NCBI GenBank assembly: GCA_004028795.1
Contig: SAIW01000006.1
Location: 549,541 to 613,540 of the forward strand
Length of the DNA stretch: 64,000 nucleotides
Direction of reading: 5' to 3'
Origin: Chitinophagaceae bacterium
GTDB lineage: Bacteria > Bacteroidota > Bacteroidia > Chitinophagales > Chitinophagaceae
Under the pieces are notes generated by a model. It did no database searches. It saw only the letters and a list, made by a program, of their open reading frames with translations, and was not told the DNA's origin. The translations under genes and the position numbers were made by a program. Position 1 is the stretch's first letter. The number at the start of each line of letters is the position of its first letter. This document shows, piece by piece, positions 25,500 through 34,007 of this stretch.

Positions 25500-27209
25500 A
25501 TGTTGTTCATCAATAAAATATTAAAAAGCAAATGGTGGTTGCTGTGGTTATTACTGCTATCAGTTATTATTATTGTTATCCGTTCTTATCAATTCGGAAA
25601 GCTTGATTTAACGCAGGAAAAAAGATACACACTAAGCACTGCTACGAAAGAAATGTTGGGTAATTTAAAAGAAGATATTGAAGTAGAAGTTTTTTTAGAT
25701 GGTGAATTAAGCAGTGGTTTTAAGAAACTGAAAATCGCTACCAAAGAACTATTGGATGAATACAGAGATTACAGTAAAGGCAAACTGCATTTTATTATTC
25801 ATAAGCCGGGAGAAGGTTTAAGTGATTCTGCCAAACTCAATCTGTACGATAGTTTGGTAAGATTGGGCATTAAACCATTTAATAACCAGATTAAAGAGAA
25901 AGATGAAGAAACACAAACAGAAAGATTAATTTTTCCTGCTGCATTGGTAAAGACGAATGAAAAAATGTATGCGGTTGATTTAATGAGCGGCAAGAGTGGA
26001 TTTGATGAAGAAAGTACACTGAATAATTCTGAAGCATTATTAGAATTTAAGTTTGATGATGCGATTGACAAATTAACTAAAACTGAATTTCCTATCGTTG
26101 CTTACGCTGCAGGTAATGATGAACCGCTGAATCCCTCTGTAAGAAATTTGTTTGATATAATGCGAAACAATTATCGTTTTGCTGTGTTGGATTTGAATAT
26201 CGGTGTTTTAAATGCCGATACTATTAAAGCATTATTGATTGTTAAACCATCTAAAGCATTTACAGAGCAGGAAAAAATTAAGGTTGACCAATATGTAATG
26301 CAGGGTGGAAAAGTTATTTGGTTTATAGATAAGTTAGAAGCATCTTTTGATAGCTTAGTTAGAAAGAAAAGTGATTTTGTTGCTTATGATAAGGGTTTAA
26401 ATTTAGATGATATTTTATTTAAATATGGTGTTCGCATTAACCCGGACTTATTACAGGATTTGAATTGTGCAAGACAACCATTAGTTGTTGGCTCATCCGG
26501 TGGAAAGCCGCAAATAGAAAGGGTTCCGTTTCCTTATTATCCTTTATTAACTTCTCCGTCAAATCATCCCATTTCAAAAAACTTAGATTTTGTGTTGAGT
26601 GTTTTTCCCTCATCAATTGATACCGTAAAATCAACGGGTATAAATAAAACAATTCTTTTATCAAGCGACACCAGCAGCAGAACTTTAGGTACGCCTGCTA
26701 TGGTTAGTTTGCAAAGTGTAGCGAATGAAGATGATTTAAAATCTTTCAATAAAAGCCATGTACCGGTTGCAGTTTTATTAGAAGGAAAATTCAATTCATT
26801 ATATGCCAATCGTTTTACTACTGAAATGAAAGATTCAGTTGAAAGGCTTACGGGTTCGGCATTTCTCAGTGCATCAAAACCTACACAGCAAATTATTGTA
26901 AGTGATGGTGATTTGGTTACGAATGTAATTACCGAAAGCAAAGGAACACTGCCAATGGGCACACAACAATTTGAAGAATATACTTTTGCCAACAAAGATT
27001 TCTTTATTAATTGTATGGATTATTTAGTAGGTAATGCCGGTATTATGCAAACAAGAAATAAAGAAATTACGCTTCGCCTGTTAAATAAAAGCAAACTGCA
27101 GGAAACTAAAACTTTATGGCAAATAATTAATATAGGTTTACCTGTTTTATTAGTTGCTGTATTAGGCTTAACACTGCAATGGCAACGCAGAAAAAAATTT
27201 GCAGCTTAA
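25500..27209 (+). CDS. gldG: Gliding-motility ABC transporter auxiliary protein GldG
   Basis: The 569-residue protein has one N-terminal membrane anchor (about 13-30), a large periplasmic part beginning with RYTLSTATKEMLGNLKEDIEVEVFLDGEL (location about 41-69) and one C-terminal membrane helix (IINIGLPVLLVAVLGLTL, about 540-558) before WQRRKK. This two-anchor layout is that of GldG and the ABC-type auxiliary family. It works with GldF and GldA; the transported substrate is not known. Translation is probably coupled to gldF (two-base gap). Confidence 0.9.
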   Translation: MLFINKILKSKWWLLWLLLLSVIIIVIRSYQFGKLDLTQEKRYTLSTATKEMLGNLKEDIEVEVFLDGELSSGFKKLKIATKELLDEYRDYSKGKLHFIIHKPGEGLSDSAKLNLYDSLVRLGIKPFNNQIKEKDEETQTERLIFPAALVKTNEKMYAVDLMSGKSGFDEESTLNNSEALLEFKFDDAIDKLTKTEFPIVAYAAGNDEPLNPSVRNLFDIMRNNYRFAVLDLNIGVLNADTIKALLIVKPSKAFTEQEKIKVDQYVMQGGKVIWFIDKLEASFDSLVRKKSDFVAYDKGLNLDDILFKYGVRINPDLLQDLNCARQPLVVGSSGGKPQIERVPFPYYPLLTSPSNHPISKNLDFVLSVFPSSIDTVKSTGINKTILLSSDTSSRTLGTPAMVSLQSVANEDDLKSFNKSHVPVAVLLEGKFNSLYANRFTTEMKDSVERLTGSAFLSASKPTQQIIVSDGDLVTNVITESKGTLPMGTQQFEEYTFANKDFFINCMDYLVGNAGIMQTRNKEITLRLLNKSKLQETKTLWQIINIGLPVLLVAVLGLTLQWQRRKKFAA

Positions 27210-27215
27210 GCAGTT

Positions 27216-27223
27216 TATATTTG
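27216..27223 (+). promoter_or_regulatory. Possible -7 element of the TerC gene
   Basis: TATATTTG fits TAnnTTTG and lies 19 bases before the TerC start. No -33 TTG at the proper distance. It would let terC be transcribed apart from gldFG. Confidence 0.35.
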
Positions 27224-27242
27224 TTGTGTAATATTTACAATA

Positions 27243-28169
27243 ATGTCTCATCAACTTATTTACCTGGTATTCGGAATTGTTTTAACAGCTGCACTCGTTT
27301 TCGATTTGGGTTTAGTAAGTAAAAGAAACAAACTCATCACAATAAAAGCAGCATTGTGGCAAACCCTGTTCTGGGTAATATTGGCATTAGGATTTTTTGT
27401 TTTTTTATTAATTGAAGAAACTCAGCAAACTGCATTACAATACCTCAGTGCTTATTTAATGGAATGGAGTTTGAGTATTGATAATATTTTTGTTTTTGTA
27501 CTCATCTTCACTTCGTTCAAAATAAAAAAACAATACTACTCAAGAGTGTTGCTGGTAGGGGTTTTAATGGCAATCGTTTTCAGGATAATTTTTATAACAG
27601 TTGGTGTTGAATTGGTTGAAAGGTTTAGCTGGATACTTTACATTTTTGGTGTATTCCTTTTAATTACAGGTTATAAAATGTTTATTGAAAAAGAAGAAAA
27701 AGAATTTAAACCTGAAGAAAATAAAGTCTACAAATTTTTAAATAAAATATTGCCGCTTACTTCAAGTGACGGCAATGGTCAATACATCGTTAAAACAAAC
27801 GGAAAGAAACAATATACTGTTTTATTTGTTGTTGTTATTATGTTGGCAACAATAGATTTGGTTTTTGCATTAGACTCAATTCCTGCAGTAATGGGTATTT
27901 CGCAGGATAGCTTAGTTATTTATACTTCTAACATTTTTGCAGTATTAGGTTTAAGAAGTTTATTTTTTTTACTACGTGGTGCAGTTAATCAATTTGAATA
28001 TTTACAACAAGGTATTGCAGTTGTTTTAATTATAATAGGTTTAAAAATGTTAAGTGAGCATTGGATTAATGAATGGTTCAGTAAAAATGTACAGGTAATA
28101 GGTTCGTTAGTTGTTATTTTATTATGCATCGGCAGTTCAATGCTGCTATCTGTTATTAAAAAGAAATAA
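27243..28169 (+). CDS. TerC family integral membrane protein (Alx-like)
   Basis: The 308-residue protein has about eight to nine membrane segments and the TerC signatures YLMEWSLSIDNIFVFVLIF (about 71-89) and IDLVFALDSIPAVMGIS (about 202-218), which hold membrane aspartates. TerC/Alx proteins are linked to manganese export and to help metal loading of exported proteins; the original name is from tellurite resistance. The substrate here is not visible. Its TAA stop lies three bases before the TTG start of murF-alr. Confidence 0.92.
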   Translation: MSHQLIYLVFGIVLTAALVFDLGLVSKRNKLITIKAALWQTLFWVILALGFFVFLLIEETQQTALQYLSAYLMEWSLSIDNIFVFVLIFTSFKIKKQYYSRVLLVGVLMAIVFRIIFITVGVELVERFSWILYIFGVFLLITGYKMFIEKEEKEFKPEENKVYKFLNKILPLTSSDGNGQYIVKTNGKKQYTVLFVVVIMLATIDLVFALDSIPAVMGISQDSLVIYTSNIFAVLGLRSLFFLLRGAVNQFEYLQQGIAVVLIIIGLKMLSEHWINEWFSKNVQVIGSLVVILLCIGSSMLLSVIKKK

Positions 28170-28172
28170 TGC

Positions 28173-30626
28173 TTGGGATACACTGTTCATGATATTGTTA
28201 ACATACTACATGCTGAAAATAAAATCAGTACAAATGCAACAATTGAACATTTATTAATTGACAGTCGTAAAATTATTTTTCCTTCAACATCATTGTTCTT
28301 TGCCTTACACAGTAACAGAAGGGACGGACATTCTTTTATTAAAGAATTAAATGAGAAAGGAGTTTTTAATTTTATAGTTGAAAAACACTTTGATGCATCT
28401 TCTTATACAAATACCAATTTTATTTTTGTTGATAATGTACTGAATGCACTGCAAACAATAGTTGCTCATCATCGCTCACAATTTCATATTCCTGTTATAG
28501 GCATAACAGGAAGTAATGGAAAAACTATTGTAAAAGAATGGCTGAATCAATTGCTGCAACAGGATTATAATATTGTAAGAAGTCCACGCAGTTATAACTC
28601 TCAAATAGGCGTACCGCTTAGTGTTTGGCAGCTAAACAAAGAAAATACTTTAGGCATTTTTGAAGCCGGTATTTCTACTGTTGATGAAATGAGTAAGCTT
28701 GAAAAAATTATTCAACCAACAATCGGTTTGTTAACCAATATTGGCGAAGCACATGGCGAAGGCTTTACAAGTAAAGAACAAAAGATGGAAGAGAAATTGC
28801 AACTCTTTAATCATTGCAAACAAATTATTTATTGTAAAGAAATAGTAGCAAATACAACCTTACATACAGAAGCAGAAAAATTTTCATGGAGCAGGATAAA
28901 TAAAAATGCTACGCTGTTTATTGAAAGTGAAAGAAAAGATATCAACCAAACAACCATTTCATTTAATTATAAAAATCAATCTTTTCAAAGTAGTATTCCT
29001 TTTACAGATGCAGCTTCAGTTGAAAATTGCATCAACTGTATTTGCTGTTTATTGTTATTGAATTATAGTATTGAAGAAATAAATAAACGTATTGCACAAT
29101 TACAGCCTGTTGAAATGCGTATGCAGCTTAAAAAAGCGGTAAATAATTCTTATGTGTTGAATGATAGTTACAGCAACGACATTTCTTCTTTACATATAGC
29201 GTTAGATTATTTACAGCAGCAGGCGGGCAGTAAACAAAAGATTGTTATTCTTTCAGATATATTACAATCATCTACTGATTATAAAAAACTATACACTGAA
29301 GTTGCTGCTACATTAACACATCATAACGTACCTATTTTTATAGGTATTGGTGATAGCATTAATAAACATCAAACGTTATTTTCTTCGTTTACCCAATCAT
29401 TATTCTTTCAATCAACTAATGAATTTTTAGAAAAGATTACGCATAGCTTTTTTAAAGACAGTTATATTTTATTAAAAGGTGCAAGGACATTTGCGTTTGA
29501 AAAAATTGCAAAATGGTTAGAGCAAAAAACACATCAGACAGTTTTAGAAATTAATCTCTCTGCTTTAGCACATAATTTAAAAATCTATCAGCAACAATTA
29601 CTGCCTGCAACTAAAACAATGGCAATGGTTAAAGCTTTTAGCTACGGCAGCGGGAGTGCAGAAATAGCAAGGCTTTTAGCGTTTCACAAAGTAGATTATT
29701 TAGCAGTTGCTTATACAGATGAAGGCATTGACTTACGTAATGCGGGCATTACATTACCCATAATGGTTATGAACCCTGATGAAGAAAGTTTTGATGCTTT
29801 GATTGATTATAATTTGGAGCCAGAAATCTATTCCTTCAGCATTTATCATTCATTTCATCATTATCTGAATCAACAAGGTATAACGCAATTTCCTGTTCAT
29901 ATAAAAGTAAATACAGGAATGAACCGTTTGGGCTTTGAGCCAGAAGATGCTTCAATATTATTCAGTGAAATAAAAAACAAACATTCTGTTTTTGTAAAAA
30001 GCATATTCAGTCATTTAGTGGCAAGCGAAAGTTCAGAGCATGATGGCTTTACTAAACATCAGTCTGAATTGTTTGAAAATTTCTGTTCAACTGCAACAAG
30101 TATTTTAGGATATAATTTTATAAAGCATATCGCCAATACTGCAGGAGCATCAAGACATACAGCTTTGCAGTATGATATGGTAAGATTAGGAATCGGCTTG
30201 TATGGCGTTGATAGTAATCAATCATTAAATCTTCAAACAGTTGCAACATTAAAAACAACTATTGCTCAAATAAGAAAAGTGAAAGTCGGTGAAACCATCG
30301 GTTATAACAGAAAAGGAGTGGTAACAAGGGATAGTGTAATTGCTACCATTCGTATTGGTTATGCAGATGGCTTTAGCAGAAAACTGAGTAATGGCAGCGG
30401 TTTCGTGATGATTCACAATCAATTAGCACCTGTTATAGGTAATGTTTGTATGGATATGACAATGGTTGATATTACTGATATTCCAAATGTTACAGAAGGA
30501 GATAGTGTTGAAATTTTCGGAGCTAACTTACCTGTTGAACAAATTGCAAAATGGTGTAATACCATTGCTTATGAAATAATGACATCCATAAGCCAAAGAG
30601 TTAAGAGAGTGTATATAGAAGAATAA
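28173..30626 (+). CDS. Bifunctional MurF ligase / alanine racemase
   Basis: An 817-residue fusion. Residues 1 to about 450 are MurF (UDP-MurNAc-tripeptide:D-Ala-D-Ala ligase) with ATP motif GITGSNGKT (about 110-118) and GIFEAGIST. Residues about 455-817 are a PLP alanine racemase with MVKAFSYGSG holding the PLP lysine, and GYNRKG and RIGYADG later, near the catalytic tyrosine. Thus one protein makes D-alanine and supports the use of D-Ala-D-Ala in wall synthesis; the fusion is common in Bacteroidota. The only possible start is TTG at 28173: the nearby ATG at 28169 is in another frame and a stop lies two codons upstream. Confidence 0.93.
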   Translation: MGYTVHDIVNILHAENKISTNATIEHLLIDSRKIIFPSTSLFFALHSNRRDGHSFIKELNEKGVFNFIVEKHFDASSYTNTNFIFVDNVLNALQTIVAHHRSQFHIPVIGITGSNGKTIVKEWLNQLLQQDYNIVRSPRSYNSQIGVPLSVWQLNKENTLGIFEAGISTVDEMSKLEKIIQPTIGLLTNIGEAHGEGFTSKEQKMEEKLQLFNHCKQIIYCKEIVANTTLHTEAEKFSWSRINKNATLFIESERKDINQTTISFNYKNQSFQSSIPFTDAASVENCINCICCLLLLNYSIEEINKRIAQLQPVEMRMQLKKAVNNSYVLNDSYSNDISSLHIALDYLQQQAGSKQKIVILSDILQSSTDYKKLYTEVAATLTHHNVPIFIGIGDSINKHQTLFSSFTQSLFFQSTNEFLEKITHSFFKDSYILLKGARTFAFEKIAKWLEQKTHQTVLEINLSALAHNLKIYQQQLLPATKTMAMVKAFSYGSGSAEIARLLAFHKVDYLAVAYTDEGIDLRNAGITLPIMVMNPDEESFDALIDYNLEPEIYSFSIYHSFHHYLNQQGITQFPVHIKVNTGMNRLGFEPEDASILFSEIKNKHSVFVKSIFSHLVASESSEHDGFTKHQSELFENFCSTATSILGYNFIKHIANTAGASRHTALQYDMVRLGIGLYGVDSNQSLNLQTVATLKTTIAQIRKVKVGETIGYNRKGVVTRDSVIATIRIGYADGFSRKLSNGSGFVMIHNQLAPVIGNVCMDMTMVDITDIPNVTEGDSVEIFGANLPVEQIAKWCNTIAYEIMTSISQRVKRVYIEE

Positions 30627-30627
30627 G

Positions 30628-30683
30628 GATGAAAGGTGAAGAGTTAAAAGTCAAAATGTTTTTGTTTTCACCTTTCATCTTTT
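30628..30683 (+). terminator. Terminator after murF-alr
   Basis: GATGAAAGGTGAA (30628-30640) is matched exactly by TTCACCTTTCATC (30667-30679), followed by TTTTG. The long loop makes it weaker than a standard hairpin. It lies between two converging genes. Confidence 0.6.
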
Positions 30684-30684
30684 G

Positions 30685-31968
30685 TTATCTCAAACTACTT
30701 GTATCAACTCTTGTTGGTGTTTGTTTACCGCTGATAATACCTCTTGCACTAACTGCTATAGACTTAATTATTTCAGCCATATTATTCATATCCAATGTTC
30801 CGATTTCATCTGTTACTTTATGATAATTAGGCTCATCATCCATTTTAGAGGTTGATATGGTATGTGCAGGCACTCCTAATCTTGCTAAGGTTGCATTATC
30901 ACTTCTGTAAAATAAATTTTGTGTGGTGTATGGGTCGGGGTAAAAAGTAAAACCGCTTCCTTCTAAATTACTTTGCAATAGCTTACCCATGTCAGTTTTT
31001 TCATAACCTGTTATATAAGCAGAATTCTTACCCCACTTGCTTTCTGTGCCTATCATTTCAATATTAAACATGGCAACTACCTGGTCAGGGTTAAATTGTT
31101 TTGAAAAGTATTGAGCACCAAAGCCACCTATTTCTTCTGCACAAAAAGTGGTAAAAATTAAAGTACGTTCATTATTATTCAGTGCTTTATAATATTTAGC
31201 CAACATAATAACAGCCGTACTTCCTGCAGCATCATCGTTGGCACCGTTATAAATAGAATCTCCGTTTATAGGTTTGGTAATTCCTAAATGGTCGTAATGG
31301 CCGGAGAAGATTACATATTCATTCGGCTTTGTTTTTCCCGGAAGAATACCAACAACATTATTCAAAGGTTTTTTGTTTATTGTGTTGGTTAAATGAATTG
31401 AAAAATTAGTTGCTTTAGCAACACCGAAAACAAATACAATACTGTTTTCAGGTTGCTCAAATTTTGATTGCGGCCTGCTTTTTAAAATTTTTGCATACCT
31501 ATTAAAAGACGCATCAACCAATACCAATAAATTTTTCTTACTTGCCATTGCTTCAGTATATTTTTTTCTGAAATCATCTGTTGCTGTAACGCTTATTATT
31601 TCTGTATTCTTTTCAGTAAGAGAAGCTGTTAGTTGAAATGATGAAACAACAATGGAACTATCGGGAATATTTTGTCCATCAATTTTTACGGCAGCACTGT
31701 TATTTACAGATTCTACCATAAAAAATTCCTGCTTATAACTATTTAATCCTTTCCAATATTGTAAGCCGATGTTTTTAAATTCAGCTTCAATAAAGGCTGA
31801 AGCTTTTGCAATACCCGGTGTAAATGTTCTTCTGCCTTGCATTTCATCGCTCGATAGTGTTTTTTCAATTCTTTCAACTTCAGCAGCATTAATTATTTTA
31901 TTAATATCCTGTGCCTGAACAGTGATTAATGCAAAGAAAATTCCAACAATTACAATTATCTTTTTCAT
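30685..31968 (-). CDS. Secreted M28 family zinc aminopeptidase
   Basis: The 427-residue protein has a signal peptide (about 1-19, ending VQAQ) and an M28 domain with the di-zinc ligands: FSGHYDHLG (about 224-232), GANDDAAGS (about 243-251), the CAEEIGGFGA glutamates (about 277-286), EMIG (about 307-310) and a late HTISTSKMDDEPNYH segment. A protease-associated-like insert lies before the catalytic part. It should release N-terminal amino acids from peptides in the periplasm or outside. It is a single leftward gene. Confidence 0.9.
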   Translation of the reverse strand: MKKIIVIVGIFFALITVQAQDINKIINAAEVERIEKTLSSDEMQGRRTFTPGIAKASAFIEAEFKNIGLQYWKGLNSYKQEFFMVESVNNSAAVKIDGQNIPDSSIVVSSFQLTASLTEKNTEIISVTATDDFRKKYTEAMASKKNLLVLVDASFNRYAKILKSRPQSKFEQPENSIVFVFGVAKATNFSIHLTNTINKKPLNNVVGILPGKTKPNEYVIFSGHYDHLGITKPINGDSIYNGANDDAAGSTAVIMLAKYYKALNNNERTLIFTTFCAEEIGGFGAQYFSKQFNPDQVVAMFNIEMIGTESKWGKNSAYITGYEKTDMGKLLQSNLEGSGFTFYPDPYTTQNLFYRSDNATLARLGVPAHTISTSKMDDEPNYHKVTDEIGTLDMNNMAEIIKSIAVSARGIISGKQTPTRVDTSSLR

Positions 31969-32033
31969 GTGTGTTTGTATTTAATAAGAAGTGCCACGCT
32001 TTGCGTGGCACAATAAATATAGTAATCAAAATT

Positions 32034-32765
32034 TTACAGACTCATCATTTCTTTAAACTTAACCGTTTGTCTGCGGCTAACTTCAATTTTTTCACCACCT
32101 TTTAATTCAACTAATAAACCCCCGTTAAAGTATGGTTCAATTTTTTCAATCCATCTTAAATTAATAATATGTTTCCTGTTAGCTCTAAAGAACATCTTGG
32201 TATCTAACCTTTCTTCCAATGCATTTAAAGATTTAAGAATAAGTGGTTTGTTATTGGCAAAGAAAACTTTAGCATAATTACCAACGCTTTCAAACAATCT
32301 TATCTCATGCAGTTTTACAAACCAGCAGCGTTCGCCGTCTTTTACAAAAACCTGATCATTTTCTGTAAGTGGGCCTCTGTTGGCACCATTCAATCCGGCT
32401 TTTTCTTTTTCTAATTCTTCTTTTAGTTTAACAATCGTATCTGCTAAACGCTTAGGCTCAATCGGTTTTAATAAATAATCAAAAGCATTTACTTCAAAAG
32501 CTTTAATAGCATACTCATCATAAGCCGTAGTAAAAATTACTTTAGGTGCTTTTTCAACTTCTGCCAATAAATCAAATCCGGTTTTACCGGGCATTTGAAT
32601 ATCTAAGAATATTAATTCGGGATTGAAGGTTTCTATTTTTTCAATGCCTTCATCAACATTGGCAGCTTCTTCAACTATTTCAATATCGGCATGCTCCTGT
32701 AATAATTTTTTTAATTCATTGCGGGCAAGCCTTTCATCATCAATAATAATGGCTTTAATACTCAT
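32034..32765 (-). CDS. LytTR family response regulator
   Basis: The 243-residue protein has a receiver domain (1-120) with D9/D10, the phosphate-accepting D55 in IFLDIQMPG, TTAYDEYAIKAF and K in LLKPIEP, followed by a LytTR DNA-binding domain (about 140-240) with RANRKHIINLRWIEKIEPYF. It is encoded six bases after the histidine kinase and would be its partner. The regulated genes are not known; the divergent dxs is a candidate only by position. Confidence 0.94.
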   Translation of the reverse strand: MSIKAIIIDDERLARNELKKLLQEHADIEIVEEAANVDEGIEKIETFNPELIFLDIQMPGKTGFDLLAEVEKAPKVIFTTAYDEYAIKAFEVNAFDYLLKPIEPKRLADTIVKLKEELEKEKAGLNGANRGPLTENDQVFVKDGERCWFVKLHEIRLFESVGNYAKVFFANNKPLILKSLNALEERLDTKMFFRANRKHIINLRWIEKIEPYFNGGLLVELKGGEKIEVSRRQTVKFKEMMSL

Positions 32766-32771
32766 GTTGCG

Positions 32772-33821
32772 TTATTTATTATTTAGTGGAATGATAACTT
32801 TAGCCTGAACGGTGGCATCATTAATTTGCTTCAATTCAAATGTTGCATTGTTACCGTACAGTATACTTAACCTGTTATGTGTACTTGCAACACCAAATCC
32901 ATCACTACTTGCAATACCATTCAGTTCACCAGTGTTTTCAATCGTTAATTCAAAATTATTATTCTTAAATTCAGCAATAATCTTTATCAATCCGCCATCT
33001 TTCATTTTACTAATGCCATGCTTAATAGCATTTTCAACTAAGGTTTGCAACATCATTGGCGGAACATGTGTATCTAATGTTTGGTCGTTAATAATATATT
33101 CAACCCTTAGCCTGTCTTCAAATCTTATATGTTCTAAAGCTAAATAATCTTTTACAATATTTAATTCTCTTTCAAACGGTGCAGTTTCTAATTTTTCAGC
33201 CTGCATACTGCTTCTTAAAATATTACTTAATTCTGTAATGGCAGTTCTGGCTCTAACAGGGTTTTCATCAACCAATGCACGAATACTGTTTAATGCATTA
33301 AAAATGAAATGCGGATTAATATGAGATTTTATTGTTTTTAATTCTAATTCTTTTACTAAGCTTTCTAACCTTATTCTGTCAATCTGTTCTTTTCTGCTGC
33401 GTTGAATATAATGATAAGCATAATAAATTAAATTCCAGATTAACATGTAAAGGAACGTAAAAACTGAAGAACGGATTGTAAGGTTGATGATGGAATAACC
33501 TTTTACTGCTTCATTTTCCCAACCGAAATGTCTTTCAACACATATCATTTCAAAAGCAAATATGAAAGCAAAAAGAAAAGATATAAATACCAATGAAAGT
33601 ATTTGCTTCAATAAAGTTTTATTTACAAAACCACCCCAGGAAATTACCAACCGCATTATATGTGTTGTAATTAACCCGCATAAAGCTTCGGTAAATAAAT
33701 TAGGAAAGAAATTAGGATTGGATTTGGTGCGGATGGAAAAATAAAAAAAAGTCCAAACAAGAATATAAGCACTCCATCCTGCAAGCTGACATAACCAATA
33801 TGTTGAAATTTTACTTCTCAT
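32772..33821 (-). CDS. LytS/YehU-type sensor histidine kinase
   Basis: A 349-residue membrane kinase with four predicted N-terminal membrane segments and no obvious sensor domain. The phospho-acceptor box is IKSHINPHFIFNALNSI (about 186-202) and the ATP-binding part has TLVENAIKHGI and a final FGVASTHNRL, as in the LytS class. The ATG at 33821 (MRSKISTYWLCQ) is preferred to the ATG at 33854, which would add a short odd leader. It is the first gene of a two-gene operon with the LytTR regulator. Confidence 0.9.
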   Translation of the reverse strand: MRSKISTYWLCQLAGWSAYILVWTFFYFSIRTKSNPNFFPNLFTEALCGLITTHIMRLVISWGGFVNKTLLKQILSLVFISFLFAFIFAFEMICVERHFGWENEAVKGYSIINLTIRSSVFTFLYMLIWNLIYYAYHYIQRSRKEQIDRIRLESLVKELELKTIKSHINPHFIFNALNSIRALVDENPVRARTAITELSNILRSSMQAEKLETAPFERELNIVKDYLALEHIRFEDRLRVEYIINDQTLDTHVPPMMLQTLVENAIKHGISKMKDGGLIKIIAEFKNNNFELTIENTGELNGIASSDGFGVASTHNRLSILYGNNATFELKQINDATVQAKVIIPLNNK

Positions 33822-34007
33822 GTTATACAAATGTAAACAGCAGTTTAAGCCCATAAAGGCTTTTATATGATTAGTGGCAAATTAGCTTGGTATTTGGCGA
33901 AATATGCTTTTTACTGCTTAAAACAAAAGCCAATTTCGTATGTTTATAGATATTCAGGCAACGCATGGCAGCAAAATAGTATTTTTGAACCGTTTAAAAG
34001 AGTGTAC

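Noticed and set aside
30629..30823. 64-residue frame after murF-alr
   Set aside because: It begins within a terminator hairpin and overlaps the end of the M28 peptidase gene in antisense.
33867..34007. N-terminal extension of dxs by 47 residues
   Set aside because: The family starts at MEILPGKLL (34008), and a -7 promoter motif lies within the extension. Translation there cannot be excluded but is unlikely.
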